DNA of 64,000 bases from Sordariomycetes sp. S80-01Y. Its lineage: Eukaryota; Ascomycota; Sordariomycetes. Position numbers and translations under genes: made by a program. The notes under the pieces were generated by a model. It was not told the DNA's origin and made no database searches. It was given only the letters and a program-made list of their open reading frames with translations. Shown in pieces: positions 45,277-55,149 of the stretch; position 1 is the stretch's first letter; each line of letters opens with the position of its first letter. The DNA lies in contig JAXQJY010000030.1 of NCBI GenBank assembly GCA_037042185.1, positions 992,001 to 1,056,000 on the forward strand. Direction: 5' to 3'.

Positions 45277-45910
45277 TTACCGCGTCGTGTCCGCTGCCAT
45301 TAATCCGACCCAGCTGCCGGTGACTATCCGTGGATTTGCAAACAAAATCTCTCCATCCGTCGCAGCCGGAGCCGGGGACGACGCCAGAAGCTCAGCCTCG
45401 ATGACTTCAGCATAGGACGCCACGTAAGAGAGCAAAGCCCGCAGTCGCATGTGTGCTGGCGGTTGACGCATTCCGGCCGGAACCTCTGGCTGGACGTGGG
45501 TTGCCTGAAAGGGGGGGCTGGAATCACCCAACAGTGCGGGTGACAACTCTCTTCCAACCCGCACTGTGCCGACACTCTGATGCAGATCATCCAAGTCCTT
45601 CGCCGAATCGCTAGAGCCTGCGTCAGTCTTCGGTCAAAGTCGACGCAACTCTGTGTTTGATGGCGAATAGAGCCGTGGATGGCTCCAGCCGCGATGATTG
45701 ATTAATTTTGGAAGACTCTCCCGATGGCATCCACGTCCAAGCCACAACTGCCAGTTCAGCCAGCTCAGGCGAGACCAAGGCAGCTTGTCCAACATGCCAT
45801 GTCGCATCATCTGCCCAGCGTGTATGGCGCCGTTCAAGCGCCATTATATTTCGTAAGACGTGGAAACTCAGCTTTTGTAATTGCCAAGGACTACACAAGA
45901 GCCGACGCAC
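45277..45910 (-). other. Possible coding fragment, not confirmed
   Basis: Two adjoining minus-strand open frames (45623-45910 and 45277 to about 45620) have protein-like composition, for example VSPELAELAVVAWTWMP in the first and MRLRALLSYVASYAEVIEA, an amphipathic helix, in the second. The two frames differ and no convincing intron joins them, and I recognise no domain. It could be a small unknown gene, a decayed gene or chance. Confidence 0.25.
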
Positions 45911-47073
45911 CAGCCAGACTGTCTAGAAGCCTTGTTAGCTGAGGGCGGATCCTGACGATCAAAGAGAGTTTCAAAGCCGAAAACTGCAAATCCAACACAC
46001 GGACGCTCTCTCCCATGTCACAAATGCTCGTCACTGCCAACCTCCCGTGAGTCCTGTGTTCCCGCCGCGGTTACACTGGGCGAAGGGGGTGATCCCTTGC
46101 TCGACTGTCGCTTGCGGCTGGTTACATACAGTCTAACCCAAAAGCCCAGACCTCTCTGTCACGTCAAGCCTGACGGCACAAAAGCAGCTGTCTGTAGATT
46201 CTTAAAGCTTTCCGTAGGTGTTCCTCCCGTAGCTTTCTGTTACGTTAGTTGGGACGCAACCACACCTTGGCATCATGAGATAGATAACAAGTCGCGCTGC
46301 CATTGACCGTAAAATATACAAGTAAGGATCATTCAACTTTTACACGAGAGAGTATCAAAAGTTCTCTTTGCTTGGTTGGTATGGCTGCCTCAAAATGTTC
46401 GGAAGTTACTCTACTTCTCTCACGCGAGAGAAGGTGGGATCTGTCAACCCCGACACTTGCAAGTTCGAAGCGCAGCACAGTAGACGAATTGACGACCGAC
46501 AAAGAGCGACATTTACAGATCTTACGGCGATGTTACTCACGCGGTATGGTGATCTGGGTTGCTGAGAGCAGCTGCGGCTTGGGTCTGAGGTCGAGCGTGA
46601 GCGGCATCACATGCTTCCAAGGCGAAACCCAGACAGGCCGCAAACACCCATTTGGAGTTTATTCGTGCCTCTTTTGTCTCTGCCTCTTTTCGAAGACAAC
46701 TAAAATCTGCCGCACGAACATTGTCAACCTTAATACAGTTCAAGACCATGTATGACCTTACTCCAGCGCCTTTCAAAGAACACTTCCATCCCCGAAGCCG
46801 GGGAACGGAGCGCGTCGATGAGCCAGACAAATGCGCGAGACGCAGAAGACGTGCCGAAAAAGTGACTAAAGCTCTAAGATGACGAAGTGTTCCGTACGAA
46901 ATATTGGGCTGCCCGTAGCTTTTGAGTATATTCAAGGGTATCTCTGGGAAGCTATACACAGCGCTATGGGGGGAGTCGGTTGATCATCATGATTACATAT
47001 CGTAAGCGTACTGATACCTACGAAGCAGGCTCGACCAGTAGGCAGGGACGAGCAGACTACTGTCAAAGTCTTC

Positions 47074-48417
47074 TCACCTCCTCCCTCTGCCTCTGCCGCC
47101 TCGGCCTCCTCTTCCACCACCCCTACCGCCTCGTTTCCCACCGCCCCTTGGTCTGTCAAACCGCCCAACAACGTCCTCCTGCCCAAAGGCGCCCTCGCCC
47201 ATCCTCATGAAGTTGACCAGGCCCCCGTCCACCACCGCCACCAGCACGCTCCTGTGCCCGTGCTTCAGCCGCTGGTACATCCGTCCCGGCCCCTGCCAGC
47301 TCGGATTGCACTCGGGCGCGTCGAACCTCGACGAGGCTTGCAGCAACGCGTCGATCTGCTCCAGCGTGGGAATGCCGTCGGACACGGTATCGGTCACGGC
47401 GATGAGGAAGTCTGGCGGCGGCGGGTTGCGCTTGGAGAAGGGAGCGCCGGTGGAGCGCCAGATGTGATAGAAGACCTTCCAGGGATCTTCTGGGGCAGGC
47501 GTCTCGGGCGATATCTCAGGGGTTGGCTTGTGGCGGGGCATGATGGAGAGTTGGTTGAAGATTGGGCGGTAGGAGCGGTAGAGTCCGGGTTGGACGAGGG
47601 GACCCCAGGGTTGAGGGTCGTGTCTCTTCTCCGGAACCAAGCCAGTGAGCCATTGCCATAATGTTGCTTCGGGCGTGTAGACGTTCTTTGGCTCCGGTGG
47701 CGGCGCGGTCTCTGGGGCTCGTAGCACATGTATTCCCGATCGCTTGAGATGAGAAAAGACTTGGTACTTGGCCAGGCTGATCTTCCCCCTCTCGCCCTCC
47801 TCGCCTATGAGAAATGAGTACGCAGCTTCGAGGCTCAAAGGTATGCCGAGGTCGTAGTCATCCGTCTTGCTGGGCGAGTTCTTCGAGGGAGACTCGGTAG
47901 GGATCAGCTCCTGCAATGACCTCTCCGGCCACCAGAGATCAATGCTACCCCGCTCGACCAGAAACAGCGCTTCTTCAGGAAGCAGCCACAGCCTCGGAAC
48001 GCCGTCACGACTCTCAGCTTTCCCGAGCGTGCGCCCCATGTCCTTGGCCCACGTAGCCCGCTGATGCTCTACGACGACGCACCTCTCACCCTCGGTCCTC
48101 TGCGTTCCTCGGACAGCCTCCTCCTCGGGTGAGAACAGCCAGCCGCGACACCACTCGTCCCTCCTGTGCGTCCTCGTCATCCTCAGCGCCTCCTCCATGG
48201 CGCCCCTCGAGGCTTCCAGCGCGCCATCCTGCGCCCTCGTCCCGTGCGACTCGAAGTCCTTGCCGCCCTTTCGGATGTTTTTGCTCGACACGCGCTTTCG
48301 GGAAGACGAAATGGATTTCCAGTCTATTATCTCCGAGTCCTCCTCGTCTTCGGGCGGTGGTGCGTCGCGGTTGGCGGAGGGTGGGGCGACGAGACTGTCT
48401 TCGTCGTCGAGGGGCAT
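47074..48417 (-). CDS. SEN54: tRNA-splicing endonuclease subunit SEN54
   Basis: SEN54 is a structural subunit of the SEN2/SEN34/SEN54/SEN15 endonuclease that cuts introns from pre-tRNAs. The single exon encodes 447 residues. The N-terminal SEN54 domain (about 75-165) has the conserved run EALRMTRTHRRDEWCRGWL, the ...RATWAKDMGRT helix and RLWLLPEEALFLVERGSIDLWW. It is followed by SLEAAYSFLIGEE and the YQVFSHLKRSGIHVLRA motif (about 205-240), which corresponds to the endonuclease-fold YxVYxxLKRxG signature. A C-terminal endonuclease-like domain ends with FLIAVTDTVSDGIPTLEQID and SVLVAVVDGGLVNFMRMGEGAF. An RGG-rich tail of about 25 residues follows, an extension relative to yeast. No catalytic His is expected in this subunit. 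It is divergent from an intron-containing tRNA gene. Confidence 0.92.
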   Translation of the reverse strand: MPLDDEDSLVAPPSANRDAPPPEDEEDSEIIDWKSISSSRKRVSSKNIRKGGKDFESHGTRAQDGALEASRGAMEEALRMTRTHRRDEWCRGWLFSPEEEAVRGTQRTEGERCVVVEHQRATWAKDMGRTLGKAESRDGVPRLWLLPEEALFLVERGSIDLWWPERSLQELIPTESPSKNSPSKTDDYDLGIPLSLEAAYSFLIGEEGERGKISLAKYQVFSHLKRSGIHVLRAPETAPPPEPKNVYTPEATLWQWLTGLVPEKRHDPQPWGPLVQPGLYRSYRPIFNQLSIMPRHKPTPEISPETPAPEDPWKVFYHIWRSTGAPFSKRNPPPPDFLIAVTDTVSDGIPTLEQIDALLQASSRFDAPECNPSWQGPGRMYQRLKHGHRSVLVAVVDGGLVNFMRMGEGAFGQEDVVGRFDRPRGGGKRGGRGGGRGGRGGRGRGRR

Positions 48418-48687
48418 GATCGTGGCGGGCTTTTGACGATTGACACGCTGCTAGGTTCGATTGGGGACAGATTGAGCATCGAGAAAGGGTTCCAGTCCTT
48501 CAACGCGACAGCAAGGCGCCGAGAGTAGATGTCGCAGAAAGGTTGAAGTCGAAGTAAAGCCAGCGTATGTCTCCAAAAATTCCACGAGGCTCCCAGCCTT
48601 CCCCAAAAGACCCCACCACTTGCATCGACTCGTGGGACCCAAGGGTGTATAATCAACAATAAGAAACTTTGTAGTCTAGACTATTCC

Positions 48688-48806
48688 GGGAGTTTGGCCG
48701 AGTGGTTAAGGCGTTGTGTTTAGGCTCGCTCCCTCGTTCGTCGAGAGGATCTTTTCGTCATCCGCAATGTGCATCGCACGCGCAGGTTCGATCCCTGCAG
48801 CTCCCA
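48688..48806 (+). tRNA. tRNA-Leu (anticodon UAG) with intron
   Basis: A class II tRNA. The acceptor stem is GGGAGTT with AGCTCCC, discriminator A at 48806. The D arm carries the box A-like GGCCGAGTGGTTAAGGC. The anticodon stem is TTGTG (48714-48718) with CGCAA (48763-48767), and loop TTTAGG puts TAG at 34-36. A 37-base intron (about 48725-48761) follows position 37, the canonical site. The long variable arm is GTGC-ATC-GCAC, a perfect hairpin. The T arm GCAGG-TTCGATC-CCTGC contains box B. Total 119 bases, about 82 after splicing. Leu identity rests on the UAG anticodon and class II shape. Confidence 0.92.
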
Positions 48807-48811
48807 AATTA

Positions 48812-48823
48812 TTTTGCTTTTTT
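48812..48823 (+). terminator. RNA polymerase III terminator of tRNA-Leu
   Basis: TTTT at 48812 and a run of six T at 48818-48823 lie 5-17 bases after the tRNA end, the usual Pol III stop signal. Confidence 0.75.
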
Positions 48824-49443
48824 GCCATTCTGGTTCAATTTTGTTTTGTTTTGCATTTACTCGTTGTTCCGGCGAGTGTCATTTGTCGGCTATGGATGTT
48901 CTGCAGGTGCAACGCGAGGGTGGATGCAAAAGGGGGGTGAAGCTTGCACTCTGTTTGAGGGAGAAGCGCCCCTCGAGGTATGTTAACTAGCTCGCTCAAC
49001 TGCTGATAACCAAATCATGGAATCATCTTGTCCTCATCCTTGACGCCTTGCCGTGGCATATGCCCAAAAATACGCAATGCCATTGATATCCAGAGCACCG
49101 TTCTCCAAACCGTGCAATGCGTTGCCACCTAATCCATCTCATCTGTGAAGTCAGCCAGCCGGACGCCGTGTATGGTGACCCAGGTTTCCCAGCCAGTATC
49201 CCGTGCCTCGCACTGCCCTGACCACCGGCGCAGTTTCTGTGCCTTCGCAGCTTGCGATTCCGTCGTGATGCTCCTCAGACCTTGCCGAGCGATCACGGCC
49301 CGAGGTGCAGCCCTTTGCTTCGGCGCGCTCTAGTGGTAGGTCGATCGTCAAGTGGCCCTTCACACCGACTGTTCCAAGTCGGAAGGTACTCTTTCGCAGC
49401 TCTGTACACGAGCTCATGTTGCAATGAAGGTCCCCCGTGCTCC
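48824..49443. other. Intergenic region between tRNA-Leu and the arrestin-like gene
   Basis: About 620 bases that should include the 3'UTR of the arrestin-like gene. Short overlapping open frames only; nothing else recognised. Confidence 0.5.
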
Positions 49444-50784
49444 TCACTCAATAAGCGGCTTCTTTTGCCCGCCGACCATGCACAAGCCTAACGCTCGTAA
49501 TGAGTCGCGATCGCTTGCCAATATGATGGAATGTGCCGGTAACATGGGATTGTTCGGGTCAACATGCGACGCGTCCTTTGCCGACTGCTCAATGGCGTCC
49601 ATCTCTTCCTTGCAGCCCTGCTGATCCATAGGGCAGATGACAATTGGTTGTCTCAAGCTCACATCGCGCGTTCCACTGAGGTTAACCTGCATCCTGTCAG
49701 CGCCTAGGCCCCCCACCCCTCCATGGTCAACATACCTTGATATTGAGGTAAAACTCGATCTTGTATAATGTCGAAGTAGTGGTAAAGCTCTGCACCTCGT
49801 ACATGGGGAATGCCGGTTTCCCCCTCTTCACGATACCATCAGGGTCTCTCAAGTCCTTGCTCGGGAACACCAACCCCATGTTGGTCGCATAGCCGGCCTC
49901 GGGAAGCTTGGTCTTGACCTGCTGTACCTGCTTGGACAGCTTGTTGACCTTCTTCGTGGGCTCGTCGCCCTCCGGGTTGTAGGTGATCTCCTCCTCGATC
50001 GTCAGTGTGATTTTATCTATGGTCACGCGCTTCGCTTTCGATAGCCAGTCCGGATTCGGCGAGAGCTTGATGTATACGGTGATGGGGTCGCTGGGGCCGT
50101 ATGACCAGCGCGGGAGGTTTATGCCCAGATGCACGACGTTGTCTGTTGTGACGAGCTTTGTTTCGGGCTTGTTGTACATGCCAAAGGTCGATAACGTATC
50201 ATAGCGTTGCAGAGGCATCGCGAAGGTGTACTTGAACTGATTGCTGTGTCCTTGCTGCACGGTTACGACGATTTCGTAGAAGGTTTCGGCTGTCCGATTG
50301 GGTAGCTGTAATGAAGCGGGCGGTATTCGTCTGTTGGTCTCTTCTCCGCCGCGACCGAAAGGGATGAAGAGCACAAAGGGCAGATCCATGGCTATGATGT
50401 TCTCTGCCTCCTTGCCGGAGGCGCACCGGAACAGCAAGACCTCCTTGCCAACCACGTCGGCCGTCTCGCGTCGAGGGGTGCCGAGATGTCGCTTGGCGAG
50501 ATTATCGGCGTCGGGGTGTATCGTCTCTCGTCGCTGCAGACATATTCGTACCAGAGAGACGGGCACTGGCATGGAGTATCCCACTCCGGGTCTGATCTCC
50601 ACCTTTCCTTCTATGCGCGGCTAGATGTATCCCGTCAGCAATCTTCAGACTCGGATGATGCCAGACCTGCCTGGCGGGTGGGGGTAGCTCATACCAGAGT
50701 GGCGGATATCCCAGGGTAGCCGACCAGGAAGGAGCTGTTCGGGGGACCCGAGACGCGCACGCTGGCGGCTGCTACGGCAGACAT
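49444..50784 (-). CDS. Arrestin-fold protein
   Basis: Exons 50695-50784, 49736-50620 and 49444-49686 give 405 residues from the ATG at 50784. The N-domain pattern is clear: FLVGYPGISATLPRIEGKVEIRPG, VSLVRICLQRRET, then DLPFVLFIP and LPNRTAETFYEIVVTV. The C-domain has NVVHLGINLPRWSYGPSDPITVYIKL and KVTIDKITLTIEEE-like strands. Arrestin-related proteins act as adaptors for ubiquitin ligases on membrane transporters or as signalling scaffolds; no PPxY motif was seen, so a Rsp5 adaptor role is not supported. The gene may extend upstream: a coding-like open frame at 50942-51262 and continued open reading above 50784 suggest a longer N-terminus of uncertain splicing. Confidence 0.75.
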
Positions 50785-52786
50785 GATGGCTTTGCTAGCC
50801 CGGCGCGGGCAGCTGCCGGACGAGGCTACACGCGACCTGGCGGGGGACGGACGGGATGAGGGTGAGGGCGTGGGCGAGGACGCGGTCGAGGGTAGTGAGC
50901 TGGAGGGGGTGATCAAAGGATCGCGACAAGAAGTGCGCCGGTCATGTATGGCGCGAGGGCTTCGATGGGATCGTCGCGGGCGTTCGGGAGGTAGTCTTAG
51001 TTATCGTGGTGGGGTGGGGGAATCGTTGGTCGTCGAGCTCGATGCAGGGCTGTGGGTGTGGCAGCGATTGCATTACATCTAGGACTCGGGCGCCGGGGTC
51101 GGAGCTCGCGGCAGAGGGAGCGGGAGGTGGCAGCAAGAAGTCGTCGCTATGGGAGGCAGAGTTGCCAGGCGGTGGTTTGACGGTAGGTCGAGGATTTGGC
51201 GCCGGCAGGGCGGAGGGTCGATGCGGGATGCTGACGGCCAGGCTGGGCTGGGCTGAGCTCAATGGGGTTGGATCGGGGCCGAATCGTGGAGTCGCAGTGG
51301 CAGTTCCAGTTTGAGTTGCGGCTGCGAGGTGGTTCAGGTGGCTGATGCGCTGCAGCCAGAGGCAGCTCCCGTGTCGTCACCGGGGTGGTCTTTGTTTTGT
51401 TGGACCGGGACCCGGCATTCACTCTATGCTCGTCGTGTCTGTTTTGGTTCCGCCCGCACTTTGATTCTAAGAGGCTGCCACAGCTTTAGCTCGACGCTGA
51501 GGTGGTGAGAGGGACCCAGAACGCGAGCACCAGGCGCCAAGCTCCCAGTGGCCCCCGTCACCCGCGTGGCGTGGGGCGAGGCAGACAAGCGGCGCTGTGC
51601 CTTGTAAGGCCAGAGATATGGGACTTTGGACGAGGTTTAGTGCAATTTGGGAGGGTGTCGTCACAACTGTCGGCAGGAATGTAATGGTGGACTGGGAGGG
51701 GGACAATAGATGAACGAAGGATGACAAGATGAAGATGACTTTGGCCGGGTCGACCTTGGTAGCAAGAAAGCAGCACGTCAGCAATTACGGTCAAGACCCT
51801 GCAGCCTGAGAAAGCGAAGCCCGGCGAAATAAAGAGGACGAGCTGCTGTCAGTGGTGCGAGGACAGTACGGAGTACGGAGCGCAAGGCTTATAGGCCGGG
51901 TTCTCTGCCTCTGCAGCGCCCCAATGCAGCGCCTGCTTCCGAGAATAAGCATACCTCGATCAGCACTCAGCCCACGTCAGAGATTAGAGAAGTGATGTAT
52001 GTCTTCAGCCATAGAACTGCGCAGTCGTCCTGGAGTCCGCGACTGTATTGGCATCGTTGTACCGTCTCCCATCGAAGCGAGCATGGAGCACAGCTTCCTC
52101 GGAGGAGTCTTTTCGCTGCCTGGGATTCCCATCTGCCAGCGCCTGTGCTTATGGAGTTCCATACAATGCTGACAGCCCACCACAGCTCATTTCCAAGGTC
52201 TGACTCGCTCCGCTCTCCTGCCACTGCCGATCGTCGAGGCTTCACAAAGCAAGAAGCGTCAGCTCGTGGCTCACGGCTAGGCGTATCGAAATGCCAACCG
52301 CAGCGAGTGCCTTTCCAAGTTTTGGTGGGTATTACTACTTAGTAGTAGTGGAAAGGCTGTAATAAAGCGTCGACGTCTTTTACTGTTTCGTTGTCTCACA
52401 GCCCACAGAGTACACAATGAAGGCGTGTGTATCCAACAATGTGGCCCGCAGAACAAGGATTAAAAAACCATGGCATTCCGCTCATCGTCCGCTACGGGCT
52501 TCCGCCCCTCGCTGCCTCCCGCTTGGAGTCTGGGGGGGTCTCGGGGTTCCAGCTTGGCGGCCCCTCCCCTCCCCCCGACCCGGACCCGGGCCCTGGAGCG
52601 CCGACGCGGAGCCTGAGGTGCAGTGGGTGGACCCTGGAAGCAAACGCCGCCGTCTCGAATTTCTTGCCGCGACCGTCAACTTCAATTGCGCCCCAAACAC
52701 CACCACCGCCCAACGCTCGCTCAGCCTGGGACCATCCACTCGCCCTGCGAGGAACGAGGAATAAGAACAAGAGGGGTCGCGTCAAC
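50785..52786. other. Intergenic region between two divergent genes, possibly including an N-terminal exon
   Basis: The left part (50785 to about 51262) may encode the N-terminus of the arrestin-like protein: the minus-strand open frame starting at 51262 is Pro/Ser-rich with segments such as SSAQPSLAVSIPHRPSALPAP and ASHSDDFLLPPPAPS that look conserved in style. The rest holds promoters. The frame of the cyclophilin gene is open from 52427 without stops, probably untranslated leader. GTACGGAGTAC lies at 51866. Confidence 0.45.
51866..51876. repeat. Palindrome GTACGGAGTAC
   Basis: Arms GTAC/GTAC around GGA, followed directly by GGAG. It is a variant of the palindromes at 24133 and 34547. Confidence 0.6.
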
Positions 52787-53356
52787 ATGTCCGTCACGTT
52801 GCACACCACCCACGGGGACATCAAGGTCGAGATCTTCTGCGAGTCCGTCCCCAAAACCGCAGAGGTGCGTCTTCCCGCCCTCCCCCCTTCCCAGCAATAC
52901 ACTCAGGTCGGGTTTCTGACACCTCCCCAGAACTTCCTCGCCCTCTGCGCCAGCGACTACTATCTCTCTTCGCCCTTCCATCGCCTCATCCCCAAGTTCA
53001 TGATCCAGACCGGCGCGCCCGCGACGCCGACCCCAGACAATCCGAAAGGCGGCAAGTCAATCTACCCCGGCGGCACCTTCGAAGACGAGATCCGTCCCGC
53101 CCTCAAGCACAGCCAGCGAGGCATGCTCAGCATGGCCAACAAGGGTCCGGGGACCAACGGGAGCCAGTTCTTCATCACCCTGGATCGGGCGTCGCATCTG
53201 GATGGCCTGAACACTGTGTTTGGAAAGGTCATCGGCGACGAGGGCTTTGCTACCTTGGCAAAGATGGAGGCCGTTGAGGTGGACAAGAAGAACAGGCCAA
53301 AGGAGACCATCAAGATTGAACGGATCACCATGCATGCCAATCCCCTTGCAGGTTGA
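52787..53356 (+). CDS. Cyclophilin-type peptidyl-prolyl isomerase, PPIL3-like (CYP10)
   Basis: PPIL3-type cyclophilins catalyse proline cis-trans isomerisation and associate with spliceosomes. Exons 52787-52864 and 52931-53356 give 167 residues. The start MSVTLHTTHGDIKVEIFCESVPKTAE-like N-terminus is characteristic of PPIL3. Catalytic motifs are FHRLIPKFMIQTG (Arg present), GMLSMANKGPGTNGSQFFIT and HLDGLNTVFGKV; a His replaces the CypA Trp, which usually lowers cyclosporin binding. A short insert (TPTPDNPKGGKSIYPG) widens the loop after MIQTGAPA. The 66-base intron is frame-neutral and has no stop in frame, so unspliced RNA would encode a protein 22 residues longer; spliced sequence matches the family. 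The stop is 140 bases from that of the opposing gene. Confidence 0.9.
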   Translation: MSVTLHTTHGDIKVEIFCESVPKTAEVRLPALPPSQQYTQVGFLTPPQNFLALCASDYYLSSPFHRLIPKFMIQTGAPATPTPDNPKGGKSIYPGGTFEDEIRPALKHSQRGMLSMANKGPGTNGSQFFITLDRASHLDGLNTVFGKVIGDEGFATLAKMEAVEVDKKNRPKETIKIERITMHANPLAG

Positions 53357-53496
53357 GGCCAGGGCAACTATCTGTTCTCGTTACGGTGCGGCAGGGCATC
53401 AAGATCATTTCATTCATTACGCGGCCTGCCAATAACGCCACAGCCTCTCACCAGAAGTCCAGCTTCTGCGACGGCGCTACCTCAGACGACGGTCCA

Positions 53497-54294
53497 TCAG
53501 ATCATGTCCTCGTCCCAGATCAAATTCACCCCTTCCCCTTCGGCCCTATCCGGCAACCCTTCCCACTCCCAACCCAACCAAACGAGATCCGTCCATCCCC
53601 GGACCATGACATCCATCATCATTGCCTCAAAGAACTTCACGCTCTTTTCCTGCAGGTCAGCCCTGGTCCTAACCACCCGCCCGTCGTCATCACCGCGCAG
53701 GTCTTTGTTCATGAACAGAACCGTGGCCGTCAACTCCTCGTCTAGCTCCGGCAGCACCTTCTGGTCGTCCGTCGACAGCTGGGACGCGAGGATCTTGTGG
53801 AGAGCGGACCAGGAGAACTCAGGGTTGGGGGTGCCAGGCACGGCGGCTGGGATGACGGGCTTCCGCTCACGACGCTCGTGCTCCTCGGTCATCTCGCGGC
53901 AGGCCCAGTAGTAGTACAGTGTCTTATAGGGGGCATTGCCGTAGTCGCGATTGGGAATCGGAATTTTCCTGCCTTCCAGAATAGCCAGAGCCTCTCCCCT
54001 GTTCCTCTCAACGGAGTCGCGGATAGGCGTGGTGGCTTGGGTCAGGGTGCTGTCGGATGTTTCCTGCGTCGAGCTGGAGGTTAGAGAGCCGTCGTCGGAA
54101 GATGAGGACGAGTTGGCACGAGTGGACTTACCCGATGTGTTTGCCGCGGATGGAGGAGACGACAAGGCCGTCATGGCTTGCTTGAACTGCGCATCGTCCT
54201 TGAAGTGGATGTTGTACTGCTGCATGCCCAGGAGAGAGTCCTCGTCCGGATAGCAGACCCGCAGGACGGGGGCGGTGAACTTGTAAGGCGCCAT
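53497..54294 (-). CDS. Conserved fungal protein of unknown function
   Basis: A single exon of 265 residues from the ATG at 54294. The N-terminus MAPYKFTAPVLRVCYPDED looks folded, and a Ser/Thr-rich linker (about 55-95) follows. The C-terminal part is helical and aromatic-rich (KTLYYYWACREM, WSALHKILASQL, WTDLVWLGWEWEG) and ends in an acidic tail (IWDEDMI). A splice-like donor (GTAAGT) and acceptor occur within the Ser-rich linker, but removing that stretch breaks the frame, so a single exon is preferred. No domain is recognised. Confidence 0.6.
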   Translation of the reverse strand: MAPYKFTAPVLRVCYPDEDSLLGMQQYNIHFKDDAQFKQAMTALSSPPSAANTSGKSTRANSSSSSDDGSLTSSSTQETSDSTLTQATTPIRDSVERNRGEALAILEGRKIPIPNRDYGNAPYKTLYYYWACREMTEEHERRERKPVIPAAVPGTPNPEFSWSALHKILASQLSTDDQKVLPELDEELTATVLFMNKDLRGDDDGRVVRTRADLQEKSVKFFEAMMMDVMVRGWTDLVWLGWEWEGLPDRAEGEGVNLIWDEDMI

Positions 54295-55149
54295 CGTAGG
54301 CCGAAACACGAAGGGGACTTCAAGGTTCAGTACGTCTGCCAGCGACGCAAGGGACCCGCCAAGTGCGAGGATCAGACCAGCTTGTGATCACTGAACATAG
54401 ACAGCCAGTTTAGGAGAGCAGGTCTAATGAGTGAATTCAGAACTAAAAATCTTCAAATACCATCCCCTCAATGCAGCTGTGAACGGGGCTGTGGCGAGAA
54501 GACCACGTCTCCTGGTTGTAGAGAGGGCCAACCAAAAAGGGAGATAAATTCCAGGGGACAGTAGCTACGGCAAATTATATATCCTGGTATGGGTCGCGGT
54601 GTTCACAGGTTTGGAATGTAGCCTCCCACGCCGTTCGCAAGATGTTCTCGACGAGTTCTAGGTCTTCGTGACGAACTGGTTCAACGGTCAGGGGCGCCCT
54701 TTGTTCTGAGCTGCCACGTGGGCATGAAGGCATGTCAGATCACTTTGTCCGCGAGGAGACAATGGCCCCGTCACGGCTTGGGTCTCACTTCCATTCACCA
54801 CGTGGATAAACGAGTCCCCGGTCCCAGGAACGGATGCCTGTGTGATAGAAACGCGAGCTCAGTCGATTTATCCGAGTCATCTACAACCGCAACTCCAGGC
54901 TACCTAATACCCACATCTACAAATTTGCAGAACTCTCTGTGAACTGTCATATGTCCGTCCCCCCGCTTGATTGGCCTTCCCATGCTTGACCCTTTCGTAA
55001 AACTGCGCCGATTCGACCGTCTTGCCTCACACCTGCAGAAGCGGCGTCCAGCGGGCTGGAAAAGACCACAATCTCCCTCCCTTGTGCGCTTCAATCTATC
55101 TACAGAAAGCCCCCTAAAGCAAAACTGAGGCTCTTCGCCGTCTATTGGC
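54295..55149. other. Intergenic region
   Basis: 855 bases holding the promoter of the unknown gene to the left and the 3'UTR of the heat-shock factor gene to the right. Only short open frames; no motif seen. Confidence 0.5.

Larger units (their letters stand above)
43575..47073. other. Intergenic region of 3.5 kb
   Basis: It holds the promoter/5'UTR of the gene ending at 43574, with low-complexity DNA (A/G-rich tracts at 44000-44150, a CCAAT array, CG and GA repeats), and the 3' flank of SEN54. A weak coding candidate at 45277-45910 on the minus strand is listed separately. 46000-47000 is AT-richer and shows nothing recognisable. Confidence 0.5.

Noticed and set aside
54060-54130. Splice-like GTAAGT...CAG stretch in the unknown gene at 53497-54294
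   Set aside because: Removing its 68 bases shifts the frame into an early stop, whereas the unspliced frame stays open with sensible protein.
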